64,000 nt of DNA from Collinsella sp. Lineage in GTDB: Bacteria > Actinomycetota > Coriobacteriia > Coriobacteriales > Coriobacteriaceae. Made by a program: the position numbers and the translations under genes. Each line of letters opens with the position of its first letter. The first letter of the stretch is position 1. The notes under the pieces are model-generated. The model did no database searches. It worked only from the letters and a program-made list of their open reading frames with translations, and had not been told where the DNA came from. The DNA lies in assembly GCA_019414245.1 (NCBI GenBank), contig DXMK01000007.1, positions 272,959 through 336,958 of the forward strand, given 5' to 3'. Shown one piece after another: positions 10,443-19,503 of the stretch.

Positions 10443-10473
10443 CAATGGCCGGCTCAATGAGTCGGCCATTTTT
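10443..10473 (+). terminator. Hairpin between rpmF and plsX
   Basis: 8-bp stem AATGGCCG / CGGCCATT with an 11-nt loop and TTTT tail, 40 bp after rpmF. Probably partial termination, lowering plsX-rnc expression relative to L32. Confidence 0.65.
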
Positions 10474-10490
10474 GTATAAGGAGCATGTAT

Positions 10491-11510
10491 ATGAGTAACG
10501 TTCGCGTTTGTGTAGACGTTGTGGGCGGAGACGAGAAACCTCAGGTTGTTCTCGATGGTATCGAGGCTGCACTTGCCGCCGATTCCGATATCGAGGTCTT
10601 GGCAGCTGGCCCCGCTGAAATCGTTAATCCCTTTGCTGCTTCCCATGCACGTGTTGAGGCCCTTGAGGCACCCGACGTTATCGCCATGGATGACGATCCC
10701 ATTCGCGCCGTGATGACCAAGCGTAAATCGTCGATCGTGTTGTCGTGCCGCGCCATCAAGAAGGGAAATGCGGACGCGTTCTTCTCTGCCGGCTCGACCG
10801 GTGCCATGACTGCTGCCGCCACCGCCTATGTGACGCCGTTTAGATATATGGCCGAAGGCAAGAAGCAGCCGGTACGTCCCTGTCTGACCAATGCGCTACC
10901 CAATCGCGCCGGCGGTCTGACGGTGCTGTGCGATATGGGCGCCAACCCCGATGTTGAGGTGGACGATATGGTGCGCTTTGCGCAGATGGGCAGCGCCTAT
11001 GCCCGCGTCGTCTTGGGCGTTGAGCATCCTCGCGTAGGTCTGCTCGCCAATGGCACCGAGGACGAGAAGGGCTCCAACTTTACCAAGGCCTGCTTCCCGG
11101 CCATGAAAGCCGCCGTTCCCGGCTTTGTTGGTAACTGCGAGGGAACGGACATCACCTCAGGTAACTTCGATGTCGTCGTTGCCGATGGCATGTCGGGCAA
11201 CATCGCGCTTAAGGCCACCGAAGGCGCTGCCAAGTTTTTGCTGCAGGAGCTCAAGGGTGCCTTTATGTCTTCGCTCGGCACCAAGATTGCCGCGCTGCTC
11301 ATCAAAAAGCAGATGCGCGAGATCAAAGCCAAGCTTTCGGGCGACGCCAAGGGCGGCGCGATTCTTTTGGGCCTGCGCGGCGTGGTCCTGATCGGCCATG
11401 GTGCCACCTCGGTCGAGGCTGTTAAAAACGGTACGCTTGCGGCGGCCGAAGCCGTGCGCGCCGGGCTGGTCGAGAATGTCGCCAACTCTATGGATGGTAT
11501 CGTTTTATAA
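10491..11510 (+). CDS. plsX: Phosphate acyltransferase PlsX
   Basis: Converts acyl-ACP to acyl-phosphate for phospholipid synthesis; acts at the membrane with PlsY. The 339-aa product starts MSNVRVCVDVVGGDEKPQVVLDG (the GGD segment normally reads DxMGGD, here DVVGGD), with FFSAGSTGAMTAAA, CDMGANPDVE, LLANGTEDEKGS and GFVGNCEGTDITSG further on. I prefer ATG 10491 to ATG 10485, as AAGGAG at 10478-10483 gives correct spacing only to the former. Links to acpP downstream and to the FakA branch, which feeds the same acyl-phosphate pool. Confidence 0.95.
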   Translation: MSNVRVCVDVVGGDEKPQVVLDGIEAALAADSDIEVLAAGPAEIVNPFAASHARVEALEAPDVIAMDDDPIRAVMTKRKSSIVLSCRAIKKGNADAFFSAGSTGAMTAAATAYVTPFRYMAEGKKQPVRPCLTNALPNRAGGLTVLCDMGANPDVEVDDMVRFAQMGSAYARVVLGVEHPRVGLLANGTEDEKGSNFTKACFPAMKAAVPGFVGNCEGTDITSGNFDVVVADGMSGNIALKATEGAAKFLLQELKGAFMSSLGTKIAALLIKKQMREIKAKLSGDAKGGAILLGLRGVVLIGHGATSVEAVKNGTLAAAEAVRAGLVENVANSMDGIVL

Positions 11511-11577
11511 GAGCGAGTTAGAGCGCTGTTATGTGCTTCGCGGTGCACGCCGTGGGGTAGAATCAGAACCGTGTCTT

Positions 11578-11597
11578 GGTACCGCCCGGGCGGTACC
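11578..11597. promoter_or_regulatory. 20-bp perfect palindrome upstream of acpP
   Basis: GGTACCGCCCGGGCGGTACC is a perfect palindrome in the 124-bp plsX-acpP gap, 37 bp before the acpP start and about 17 bp after a TAGAAT that could be a -10 box. As RNA it would form an 8-bp stem with a 4-nt loop followed by ATTCTTTT; as DNA it could be an operator. The sequence alone does not decide. Confidence 0.5.
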
Positions 11598-11634
11598 ATT
11601 CTTTTGGTATTCATGCACTATGAGAGGAAGCGCT

Positions 11635-11877
11635 ATGGACCGCTCCGAAATCTTCGACAAGATCGCCGAGGTCGCTGCTGACGTTCTGGGCGTCGATGTT
11701 GCCGAAATTAGCGAGGAGACCACCTTTGACGACCTCGATGCCAACTCGCTCGAGCGCCTGCAGCTGGTTACGGCTATCGAGGACGAGTTCAACCTCGAGA
11801 TCGATGACGAGACCCTGCTCTCGCTCAACTCTGTCGCCGACGCCGTCGACGCTATCGAAGCTGCCAAGGAGGCCTAA
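11635..11877 (+). CDS. acpP: Acyl carrier protein
   Basis: 80-aa carrier that holds growing fatty acyl chains on 4'-phosphopantetheine. The ATG at 11635 is preceded by GAGAGGAAG. The attachment serine lies in DDLDANSLERLQLVTAIE (normally DSLD/DSLE; here NSLE), about residue 38-40. The family's acidic helix II follows (EDEFNLEIDDETLL). Placement between plsX and rnc is conserved across many bacteria. Confidence 0.93.
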   Translation: MDRSEIFDKIAEVAADVLGVDVAEISEETTFDDLDANSLERLQLVTAIEDEFNLEIDDETLLSLNSVADAVDAIEAAKEA

Positions 11878-11880
11878 GTC

Positions 11881-12606
11881 TTGGCTTTATCCGACCGACT
11901 TACGCGCGCCCAGGAAATCCTGGGCCACGAGTTCAACAATAAGGTGCTGCTGCGCGCGGCCCTTACGCATCCCTCGGCAGTCGAGGGCCAGCCGGTTTCT
12001 GCCAGCTATGAGCGCCTTGAGTTCTTGGGCGATTCCATTTTGGGCGCTGTGGTCGCACGCTCCCTGTTTGAGTCCTATCCGGAGTTTGACGAGGGCAAGC
12101 TCACACGCTTGAAGGTGTCGCTTGTCTCGGGCGCTACGCTGTCCGAGGTTTCTCACGAGCTGGGCATCGACGACATCATCATCTTTGGTGCCTCCGAGAC
12201 CGGTACCGGTGCGCGCGGCCTGCATTCGGCCCTCGAGAACGTCTACGAGTCGCTCGTGGGAGCGCTGTACCTGGATGCCGGCTGGGATGCCGCGGCGGAG
12301 TTCATTCACCGTACGCTTAAGCCGCATTTGGCTTCCGAGCGCGCCGAGCATCCCGCGAACCCCAAGTCGTTTTTGCAGGAGTGCGTGCAAGCCGACGGTC
12401 ACGAGCCCCCGGCGTATAAGCTGGTTGGCTCCGAGGGCCCGGCGCATGCGCCCACCTTTACCGCCGTGGTGCTCATCGATGGCATTCGCCAGGGTCGCGG
12501 CACCGGTTCCTCTAAGAAGGAAGCCGAGGGAGCCGCCGCGCTCGAAGCGCTCGACCGCATGGGTTACACCACCAACGGCGTGATTCTGAACAAGAAGCAC
12601 GTGTAA
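11881..12606 (+). CDS. rnc: Ribonuclease III
   Basis: Double-strand-specific endoribonuclease for rRNA and mRNA processing. The start is TTG 11881, fixed by AAGGAGG at the end of acpP with 7-bp spacing. 241 aa: catalytic domain with the signature ERLEFLGDSILG (residues 43-54) and the second metal-binding patch ENVYESLVGALYLDAGWD (about 119), then a dsRNA-binding domain ending in KKEAEGAAALEALDRMG. Only 3 bp from acpP and 10 bp from smc, so co-transcribed. Confidence 0.97.
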   Translation: MALSDRLTRAQEILGHEFNNKVLLRAALTHPSAVEGQPVSASYERLEFLGDSILGAVVARSLFESYPEFDEGKLTRLKVSLVSGATLSEVSHELGIDDIIIFGASETGTGARGLHSALENVYESLVGALYLDAGWDAAAEFIHRTLKPHLASERAEHPANPKSFLQECVQADGHEPPAYKLVGSEGPAHAPTFTAVVLIDGIRQGRGTGSSKKEAEGAAALEALDRMGYTTNGVILNKKHV

Positions 12607-12616
12607 GCGAGGAACC

Positions 12617-15600
12617 GTGTATCTCAAGTCCCTCACGCTCAAAGGGTTCAAGTCGTTTGCCGACCGCGCCCATATGACGTTTGAGCCGGGCCTGACCGTC
12701 ATCGTCGGTCCCAACGGCTCGGGAAAATCGAACATCTCCGACTCAATTCTGTGGGTCCTGGGCGAGCAGAGCGCCAAGCAGCTGCGCGGCCAGGCCATGG
12801 AGGACGTCATCTTCTCGGGCTCGTCAGCGCGCAAGCCGGTGGGTGTCGCCGAGGTCACGCTGGTGCTCGATAACTCGGACCATATGCTGCCCGTCGATTT
12901 TGACGAAGTCGCCATCACCCGTCGCATGTATCGCTCGGGCGAAAGCGAGTACCTCATCAACTCGAGTCCGTGCCGCCTGATGGACATTCAGGACATCCTG
13001 CACGATTCGGGCCTGGGCAAGGATACGCATTCCATCATCAGCCAGGGCAAGCTCGACGCCATTTTGCAGAGCCGCCCCGAGGAGCGCCGCGCCCTCATCG
13101 AGGAGGCCGCCAGCATCTCCAAGCACAAGCGCCGCAAGGAGCGTGCGCTCAAAAAGATTAAGTCGATGGACGAGCATCTGACGCGTGCCCGCGACATCAA
13201 TAAGGAAATCGCCCGTCAGCTGCGACCACTGGAGCGTCAGGTCGATCGCGCGCGCAAGTACAAAGAGCTGTCCTCGCGCGCGAACGAACTTACGCAGATG
13301 CTGGCCGTCGACGAGCTTCGTTCGCTGCAGTCGCAGTGGAACGACCTGGAGAGCCGCTCTAAGGAGGGCGCCGCCGAACTTGAGCTTGCGCAATACCGCC
13401 TGGGTGAAAAGGAGCGCGAGCTCGAGAAGCTCCAAGTTATGCTCGAGGAAAAAGGCCTGTTTGTGGGCGATCTGGGCGAGCAACGCCGCCATATGCAAGA
13501 TGTGGTCGGTCGCATTAACTCAGACATGCGTCTGCTCGAGGAAAAGGGCCATAACATGGTGTCGCGCCTGTCCGACATGCGCGGGCAGATTTCGAGCTCC
13601 GAGCATCAGCGTCGTCGTGTGGTCGAGGAGCTCGAGGACGCACGTGCTCAGCTCGAGGAAGTGACCGGCGCGCATATGCAGGTCCAGGAGGACGTTGACG
13701 CCGCTGGTCCTGCCGCCGCCGAGCTCCACGAGCGGCGCGTTGCGCTCGACAATCAGATTTCGCAGCTTACGCGCGAGCAGCGCGATGTGCAGCGCGTTGC
13801 CGATAATGCTGCGCTCGAGCTCGCCAAGGTGAAGGATTCGCTTTCCAATGCCGAGGTCGAGGACAACATGTATGCCTCGCGCCTGGAGCAGATCGATGAA
13901 CAGCTCGAGGAGGTGACGGCCTCGCTCGAGAGCCGTCGCGACCGCGCCGAGGAGCTTGAGGGCGCTCTTGAGGAGGCGCGCCAGGCTCAGGTCGATGCGC
14001 GTGAGGCCACCGAGGTCGCCCGTGCGGCCCTGAAGGACTTGCGTAATCGTGAGAGCGAGGCGCGCAACAAGTTATCCGAGGTGCGCTCGGAGCTTGCCAG
14101 CCAAAAGAAGCTTGATGCGCGCATGGCCGACAGCTCGCCGCTCGTGAGCCGTCTGGTGGGTGCGCTGGGCGATGACGTAACGGGTCGCCTGGGCGATGTG
14201 CTCGAAGCCCCGCGCGAGCTTGAGGGCCTGGTTGAGCAATTGCTCGCCGGCGATATCGATGCGCTTCTGTTCGACGATACGTCCGCGCTTGAGCGTGCCG
14301 GTCGTGCGGCTCTGGACCAAAAGAAGGCCTCGGGCGAAGCACTGCTGGTGGCGCGCGACGTGAGCGGCTCTACCGCCGCTGAGGGCGCTGCCGGTATCCG
14401 CCTGGTTGATCGTCTGTCCGTGCGCGCAGGCTACGGACCCGTCGTCGAGGCGCTGCTCGGCGGCTATTACGTGGTCGATGACTTGGCTGCCGCGCTGTTG
14501 GCGCCGGTCGTTGACGGTGTGACCTATGTGACTCCCGATGGCGCCCGCGTAAGCTGTGGCGGCCTGGTGCGCGTGGGCCTCGATGCTGGCGAGGCCTCGG
14601 GTGCTCTGGAGCGTAAGCGTCGCATTCGCGAGCTGGAGGGGCTTGAGCCCGATCTGGCTGCCGTGTTTGAGCAGGTGTCGGATCAGGTCGTCGAGGCCAA
14701 TGCGGCCGTCGAAGAGGCGCGTGCCGCTGAGGGCGATGCCGCCGGCGAGATCGCCCGTCTTGAAGGCGAGCGCCGCTCGCTGCTCTCCGAGATCGGCCGC
14801 TTGGAGCAAAGCGCCAACAATGCCGAGGTCGAGCGCGTGCGCATCTCCAAGCGCCGCGAGCAGGCCTCCGAGGCCGTTCGCGCTTCGCGCCCGCGCGTGG
14901 ACGAGCTCACCCGTTCGCGTGACGAGGCTCGCGCGCAGGCAAGCGATCTGGGCTTGCAGATTGCCGAGGCCAACGACGAACTCGACCGCGTTCGCCGTGA
15001 CGATTCCGAGGCTGCCGGCAAGCTCGCCGACGCCAAGGTTCGCCTAGCCCAGACGAGCGAACGCCTGCGTTCGCTGAAGGGCCGCGTGCCCGACCTGGAG
15101 CATCGTCTTGAGGGCATCGACCGTCGTATACGCGGAACACGCCAGGCCTCGCGCTCGCTCGAGCTGCTGCGCCTGCGCGTCGACCCCATGCACGAGTGCT
15201 ATTCGGCCTTGCTGGAGCGTGCCTCGGATTGGGCTGCGCGTCTGCGTGACCAGGCTTCGCTCGAGGAGGCGGACTCTGCTTCGCTCAAGAAGACCATCGA
15301 GGATGCCAAGGCAGAGGTTGCCCGCGCTAAGGAGCGAGTCGATACCGCTTCCGCCACGCAAAACGAGTTCAAGGTCGCGCGTGGTAAGCTCGAGGTGCAG
15401 GTAGAAGCCGCCATTAAGGCCATTACCGCCGATGGCACCACGGTACTCGAGGAAGCACTCATGCTTCCGGCGCCCACGGACCGCGATGCCGCCGAGCGTG
15501 AACTCAACCAGCTTGTGCGCCAGATCAACAACCTTGGTCCCGTTAACCAAGTTGCCATGGAGGAGTACGAGCAGCTCAAGCGCCGCGCCGACTACATCGA

Positions 15601-16153
15601 GGAGCAGCTGGCCGATCTGGAGAGCGCGCGCAAGGCGCTCACCAAGATCACCGTGGCTATCGACCGTAAGATGCGCAAGGCGTTCCTGGTGACGTTTGAG
15701 AAGGTCGACGCGAACTTCCGCGAGATCTTCGCTATGCTCTTCCCGGGCGGCCAGGCTCATCTGGAGATGACCGATCCCGAGCATCCTGCCGAGACGGGTA
15801 TCGAGGTCGTGGCGCAGCCGCGCGGCAAGCGCATCACCAAGATGATGCTCATGTCGGGCGGCGAGAAGAGCCTGACGGCGCTCGCCCTGCTCTTTGCCGT
15901 GTATCGCACGCGCACGGTGCCGTTCTATGTACTGGACGAGGTCGAGGCGGCGCTCGACGACGCCAACCTGTCCAAGCTCATCGGCGCGCTCGATGTGTTG
16001 CGTTCCGATACGCAGCTCTTGGTTATCTCGCATCAGCGCCGTACTATGGAGGATGCTGACGTCCTCTACGGCGTCTCGATGCAAGCCGACGGCGTCAGTC
16101 GCGTCGTCTCGCAAAAACTCGATCGCGAAACCGGAAAGGTCGTGAATGCATAA
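12617..16153 (+). CDS. smc: Chromosome segregation ATPase SMC
   Basis: Structural maintenance of chromosomes protein; forms ring-shaped dimers with ScpA/ScpB (not in this window) to organise and segregate the chromosome. GTG start at 12617 after GAGGAA. 1178 aa: head with Walker A GPNGSGKSN (31-39), long coiled coil, hinge around 500-660 (DALLFDDTSALERA region), second coiled coil, then signature LMSGGEKSLTALAL (about 1077) and Walker B FYVLDEVEAALDD (about 1102). Its stop overlaps the ftsY start. Confidence 0.97.
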   Translation: MYLKSLTLKGFKSFADRAHMTFEPGLTVIVGPNGSGKSNISDSILWVLGEQSAKQLRGQAMEDVIFSGSSARKPVGVAEVTLVLDNSDHMLPVDFDEVAITRRMYRSGESEYLINSSPCRLMDIQDILHDSGLGKDTHSIISQGKLDAILQSRPEERRALIEEAASISKHKRRKERALKKIKSMDEHLTRARDINKEIARQLRPLERQVDRARKYKELSSRANELTQMLAVDELRSLQSQWNDLESRSKEGAAELELAQYRLGEKERELEKLQVMLEEKGLFVGDLGEQRRHMQDVVGRINSDMRLLEEKGHNMVSRLSDMRGQISSSEHQRRRVVEELEDARAQLEEVTGAHMQVQEDVDAAGPAAAELHERRVALDNQISQLTREQRDVQRVADNAALELAKVKDSLSNAEVEDNMYASRLEQIDEQLEEVTASLESRRDRAEELEGALEEARQAQVDAREATEVARAALKDLRNRESEARNKLSEVRSELASQKKLDARMADSSPLVSRLVGALGDDVTGRLGDVLEAPRELEGLVEQLLAGDIDALLFDDTSALERAGRAALDQKKASGEALLVARDVSGSTAAEGAAGIRLVDRLSVRAGYGPVVEALLGGYYVVDDLAAALLAPVVDGVTYVTPDGARVSCGGLVRVGLDAGEASGALERKRRIRELEGLEPDLAAVFEQVSDQVVEANAAVEEARAAEGDAAGEIARLEGERRSLLSEIGRLEQSANNAEVERVRISKRREQASEAVRASRPRVDELTRSRDEARAQASDLGLQIAEANDELDRVRRDDSEAAGKLADAKVRLAQTSERLRSLKGRVPDLEHRLEGIDRRIRGTRQASRSLELLRLRVDPMHECYSALLERASDWAARLRDQASLEEADSASLKKTIEDAKAEVARAKERVDTASATQNEFKVARGKLEVQVEAAIKAITADGTTVLEEALMLPAPTDRDAAERELNQLVRQINNLGPVNQVAMEEYEQLKRRADYIEEQLADLESARKALTKITVAIDRKMRKAFLVTFEKVDANFREIFAMLFPGGQAHLEMTDPEHPAETGIEVVAQPRGKRITKMMLMSGGEKSLTALALLFAVYRTRTVPFYVLDEVEAALDDANLSKLIGALDVLRSDTQLLVISHQRRTMEDADVLYGVSMQADGVSRVVSQKLDRETGKVVNA

Positions 16154-17070
16154 TGGGATTCTTCGATGCTCTCTCGCGCGGACTTGAGCGCAGCCGCGAG
16201 GCCCTCAACGAGGTCTTTTACTTTGGCGGCGAGGTCGACGAAGATTTTTGGGAGGACCTAGAGGACACCCTCGTTATGGGTGACATGGGTGCCGAGGTCG
16301 CGATCAAGGTGTCCGATGACCTGCGCGATGCCGCGGCCAAGAAGAACCTCAAGACCGCCCCGCAGCTCCGTCGTGCCCTAGCCGAGCAGCTCGAACAGCA
16401 CTTTGTGCCCATCGAGCGCGATCCGTTTTCCGATACGCCGAGCTGCGTGCTGTTTGTGGGCATCAACGGCGCCGGCAAGACCACGACAGTCGGTAAGATC
16501 GCGAGCGCCATGGCCGCCCGCGGCAAGAACGTCGTGATCGGCTCTGCCGATACGTTCCGCGCCGCCGCCATCGAACAGCTCGATGTGTGGGGCCAGCGCG
16601 CTGGCGTCCCCGTCATCAAGCGCGACCGCGGCTCCGACCCGGCAAGTGTTTGCTACGACGTGCTCGACGAGGCTGACAAGCGCGGCAGCGACCTGGTGCT
16701 TATCGATACCGCCGGCCGTCTGCACACGAGCCCTGAGCTCATGCGCGAGCTTGCCAAGGTGGTCAATGTGACCCGTAAGCGCGCCGCCAATATGGCCGCC
16801 GGTCCCATGCCGGTTTCGGTCGTGCTTGTGATCGACGCCGCGACGGGCCAAAACGGTCTGAACCAGGCGCTCGAGTTTAACGAGGCGCTGGGCCTGGACG
16901 GTATTATCATGACTAAGCTCGACGGCACGGCTAAGGGCGGTATCGCCATGGCCGTGGCCGAGAAACTCAAGCTCCCGATCCTGCGCGTGGGCGTGGGCGA
17001 GCAGGTCGATGACCTGCAGGAGTTCAATGCCAAAGATTTCTGCCGCGCCCTGGTGGGCGAGTCCAATTAA
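16153..17070 (+). CDS. ftsY: Signal recognition particle receptor FtsY
   Basis: GTPase receptor that docks SRP-bound ribosomes at the membrane. 305 aa; a short form lacking the long acidic N-terminal A domain of E. coli FtsY. NG domain motifs: GINGAGKTTTVGKIA (about 105), SADTFRAAAIEQL, VLIDTAGRLHTSPELM, and TKLDGTAKGG. Starts within the smc stop (TAATG) and is followed by ffh after 10 bp, so both SRP GTPases are made from one message. Confidence 0.97.
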   Translation: MGFFDALSRGLERSREALNEVFYFGGEVDEDFWEDLEDTLVMGDMGAEVAIKVSDDLRDAAAKKNLKTAPQLRRALAEQLEQHFVPIERDPFSDTPSCVLFVGINGAGKTTTVGKIASAMAARGKNVVIGSADTFRAAAIEQLDVWGQRAGVPVIKRDRGSDPASVCYDVLDEADKRGSDLVLIDTAGRLHTSPELMRELAKVVNVTRKRAANMAAGPMPVSVVLVIDAATGQNGLNQALEFNEALGLDGIIMTKLDGTAKGGIAMAVAEKLKLPILRVGVGEQVDDLQEFNAKDFCRALVGESN

Positions 17071-17080
17071 GGAGTGACTA

Positions 17081-18556
17081 GTGTTTGATTCCCTGAGCGA
17101 TCGCCTCAACGACACATTTGACCGCCTGCGCGGCAAGGGCAAGCTGACCGAGGCCGATATTACTTCGGCCATGCGCGATATTCGCATGGCACTGCTCGAG
17201 GCCGACGTCAACTTCAAGGTCGTCAAGGAGTTCGTCGCCAAGACCAAGGAGCGCTGCATGACCGCCGAGGTCATGGAGTCGCTGTCGCCGGCGCAAAACG
17301 TCGTCAAGATCGTGCTCGACGAGCTCACCGAGATGCTTGGCTCAACCGAGAGCAAGCTCGTCTTTAGCAACCGTATTCCCAATGTCATCATGCTTGTGGG
17401 TCTGCAGGGCTCCGGTAAGACCACGGCTGCCGTAAAGCTGGCCTACCTGCTCAAGAAGCAGGGTCGCTCGCCGTTGCTCGCCGCGTGCGACGTCTACCGT
17501 CCCGCTGCTGCCGACCAGCTGGCCACGCTCGGCGGCGAGATCGGCGTGCCGGTCTTCCGCGGTGACGGCGAGCACCCGGTCGATATCGCCAAGGGCGCCA
17601 TCCAGGAGGCCGTCGACCACCTGCGCGATGTGGTCATCGTCGATACCGCCGGACGTCTTCAGATCGATGAGCAGATGATGCAGGAGGCCGTGGACATCAA
17701 GAAGGCCGTCAAGCCCGATCAGGTGCTGATGGTCGTCGATGCCATGACCGGTCAGGATATCGTCAACGTCGTCTCGACCTTCGCCGAGCGCACCGACTTT
17801 GACGGCGTGATTATCTCTAAGCTCGACGGCGACGCCCGTGGCGGCGGCGCGCTTTCCGTGCGCCAGGTGACCGGCAAGCCCATCAAGTTTGTGAGCATGG
17901 GCGAGAAGCCCGATTCGCTGGAGCCGTTCTACCCCGATCGTATGGCCAAGCGCATTCTGGGTATGGGCGACGTTGTCGGCATTATCGAGAAGGCCCAGGA
18001 GGCGGCCGACGCCGAGCAGCTCGAGGCCGCCGAGCGCATGCTGCGCGAGGGCTTTACCATGAACGACATGCTCGACCAGATGAAGGCCGTCAAGAAGATG
18101 GGCGGCATGAAGGGCATTCTGGGCATGCTCCCCGGTGGCCAGCGTGCGCTTAACCAGATGGGTGGTAACCTGGACGAAGGTATCTTCGATAAGAACGAGG
18201 CCATCATCATGTCGATGACCAAGGAGGAGCGCCTTCGCCCCTCCATCATCAACGGCCAGCGCCGTGCCCGCATTGCCAAGGGCGCCGGCGTGACCCCCAC
18301 CGAGGTCAATAGCCTTATGAAGCAGTGGGGCGAGATGAATAAGATGATGGGCCGCATGCGCACGATGGCCAATCAGGCGCAGGCCGGCGGCAAGAAGGGC
18401 AAGAAGGGTAAGAAGGGCAAAAAGATGCGCATGCCCAATATTCCCGGTCTGGATGCCATGGGGCTGGGCGGCATGGGCGGCTTGGGAACGGGCGGCCCCA
18501 AGTCCGATATGGACCTGCTGCGCCAGATGGAAGCGCAGATGCGCAACAAGAAGTAA
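17081..18556 (+). CDS. ffh: Signal recognition particle protein Ffh
   Basis: SRP54 GTPase that binds signal peptides and 4.5S RNA. GTG start at 17081 with AAGGAG upstream. 491 aa: N domain, G domain with GLQGSGKTTAAVKLA (about 106), VDTAGRLQID and SKLDGDARGGGALS, and a Met-rich M domain from about 320 (MLDQMKAVKKMGGMKGILGM). The C-terminus has a Lys/Gly run (GKKGKKGKKGKK) before PNIPGLDAMG. No 4.5S RNA gene was seen nearby. Confidence 0.97.
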   Translation: MFDSLSDRLNDTFDRLRGKGKLTEADITSAMRDIRMALLEADVNFKVVKEFVAKTKERCMTAEVMESLSPAQNVVKIVLDELTEMLGSTESKLVFSNRIPNVIMLVGLQGSGKTTAAVKLAYLLKKQGRSPLLAACDVYRPAAADQLATLGGEIGVPVFRGDGEHPVDIAKGAIQEAVDHLRDVVIVDTAGRLQIDEQMMQEAVDIKKAVKPDQVLMVVDAMTGQDIVNVVSTFAERTDFDGVIISKLDGDARGGGALSVRQVTGKPIKFVSMGEKPDSLEPFYPDRMAKRILGMGDVVGIIEKAQEAADAEQLEAAERMLREGFTMNDMLDQMKAVKKMGGMKGILGMLPGGQRALNQMGGNLDEGIFDKNEAIIMSMTKEERLRPSIINGQRRARIAKGAGVTPTEVNSLMKQWGEMNKMMGRMRTMANQAQAGGKKGKKGKKGKKMRMPNIPGLDAMGLGGMGGLGTGGPKSDMDLLRQMEAQMRNKK

Positions 18557-18578
18557 CGACTAGTTGAGTCGTGTATGG

Positions 18579-18614
18579 CGAAGGCCGCCTGGATGGTATT
18601 CCAGGCGGCCTTCG
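18579..18614. terminator. Hairpin between convergent ffh and the DUF134 gene
   Basis: 14-bp perfect stem CGAAGGCCGCCTGG / CCAGGCGGCCTTCG with an 8-nt loop. There is no long T-run on either side, but position between converging genes suggests a shared terminator. Confidence 0.6.
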
Positions 18615-18671
18615 TCGTTGGTGCGTTATATGTTGTGTGAGCAGACGCGTGATGGCATCGATTGCCTGCTG

Positions 18672-19436
18672 TTAGTGGCTGCTGCAGCCCTCGTGACCCT
18701 CGTTCTCGTGATGGCCGTGGCAACCGCAGGATCCGCCGTGCTCATGGATGTGCTCGTGGTCGTGGCCATGGCAGTCGCAGGTGGCCTCGCCGGTCTGCGC
18801 GAGCGTGCCGGCAATGAGCGCCTCGACGCATGCGTCGCAGTTACCCTGGGCGCCTGCATAGACCTTAATGCCGGCCTGGGTAAGCGCGTTGATGGCGCCG
18901 CCGCCGATGCCGCCGCAGATGAGCGTGTCCACGCCGCCGTTGGCGAGCAGGCCCGCCAGGGCGCCGTGACCGGTGCCGCCGGTGCCTACGACCTGCTCGT
19001 TGAGCACCTTGCCGTCCTGGATGTCGTAGATCTTGAACTGTTCGCTGCGGCCAAAGTGCATAAAGATGTTGCCGTTGTCGTACGTGGTTGCCACCCTCAT
19101 GGTGTCGACCTCCTTTGCTGGCCATGCGGCCGTTGTCGTGGTGATGGGGGAGTATGCGATATTGCCGCCCTCGATGACAATCGCCCGTCCATTGACCAAC
19201 GCGTTTGCCACCTTGCGATGCGCGCGGCTGCAGATTGCCGCCACCGTGGTGCGGGCAATGCCCATGTGTTGGGCGACTGCCTCTTGGTTAAGGCCTTCCA
19301 AGTCGCACAGGCGCAGCACCTCGAGCTCGTCGACTGTCATATCGATGGCATCGCCGCTCGCCAGGCCATCGGGGGTAAAACCGCGATATTCGGGGATGAT
19401 CCCGACGTGGCGCAGTTTCTCGCGTCTTCCTGCCAT
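18672..19436 (-). CDS. DUF134 helix-turn-helix / NifX-NifB domain fusion with His-Cys tail
   Basis: 254-aa regulator-like protein. Start at ATG 19436 (AAGGAG six bases upstream); GTG 19442 abuts that site. Residues about 1-95 match the DUF134 DNA-binding family (GRREKLRHVGIIPEYRGFTP, MTVDELEVLRLCDLEGLNQE, HTH around 50-75). Residues 113-218 resemble the dinitrogenase iron-molybdenum cofactor domain (VATTYDNGNIFMHFGRSEQF ... GGIGGGAINALTQAGIKVY). The tail 220-254 holds 11 His and 5 Cys, a probable metal-binding extension. Two near-identical palindromes bracket its promoter, consistent with autoregulation. Ligand unknown; a metal or Fe-S-related signal is inference. Confidence 0.85.
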   Translation of the reverse strand: MAGRREKLRHVGIIPEYRGFTPDGLASGDAIDMTVDELEVLRLCDLEGLNQEAVAQHMGIARTTVAAICSRAHRKVANALVNGRAIVIEGGNIAYSPITTTTAAWPAKEVDTMRVATTYDNGNIFMHFGRSEQFKIYDIQDGKVLNEQVVGTGGTGHGALAGLLANGGVDTLICGGIGGGAINALTQAGIKVYAGAQGNCDACVEALIAGTLAQTGEATCDCHGHDHEHIHEHGGSCGCHGHHENEGHEGCSSH

Positions 19437-19450
19437 GCGCACTCCTTATC

Positions 19451-19462
19451 TGACATATGTCA
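19451..19462. promoter_or_regulatory. Operator-like palindrome 1 (TGACATATGTCA)
   Basis: Perfect 12-bp palindrome immediately downstream of the minus-strand -10 box, overlapping the expected transcription start of the DUF134 gene. A near copy lies 53 bp away on the other side of the promoter. Confidence 0.65.
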
Positions 19463-19467
19463 ACAAT

Positions 19468-19495
19468 AGAATAGCGAACGTGCAGATTTGCGCAA
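19468..19495 (-). promoter_or_regulatory. Promoter of the DUF134-NifX gene
   Basis: On the minus strand: -35 TTGCGC (19495-19490), 16-bp spacer, -10 TATTCT (19473-19468). Palindromes lie directly downstream (19451-19462) and upstream (19504-19515), a typical repressor layout. Confidence 0.55.
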
Positions 19496-19503
19496 TGAAT
19501 TTC

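Noticed and set aside
11571..11610. T-box-like TGGTACCGC before acpP
   Set aside because: It resembles the T-box core TGGTACCGCG, but there is no Stem I or specifier loop and acpP is not a tRNA-charging gene; treated as a plain palindrome.
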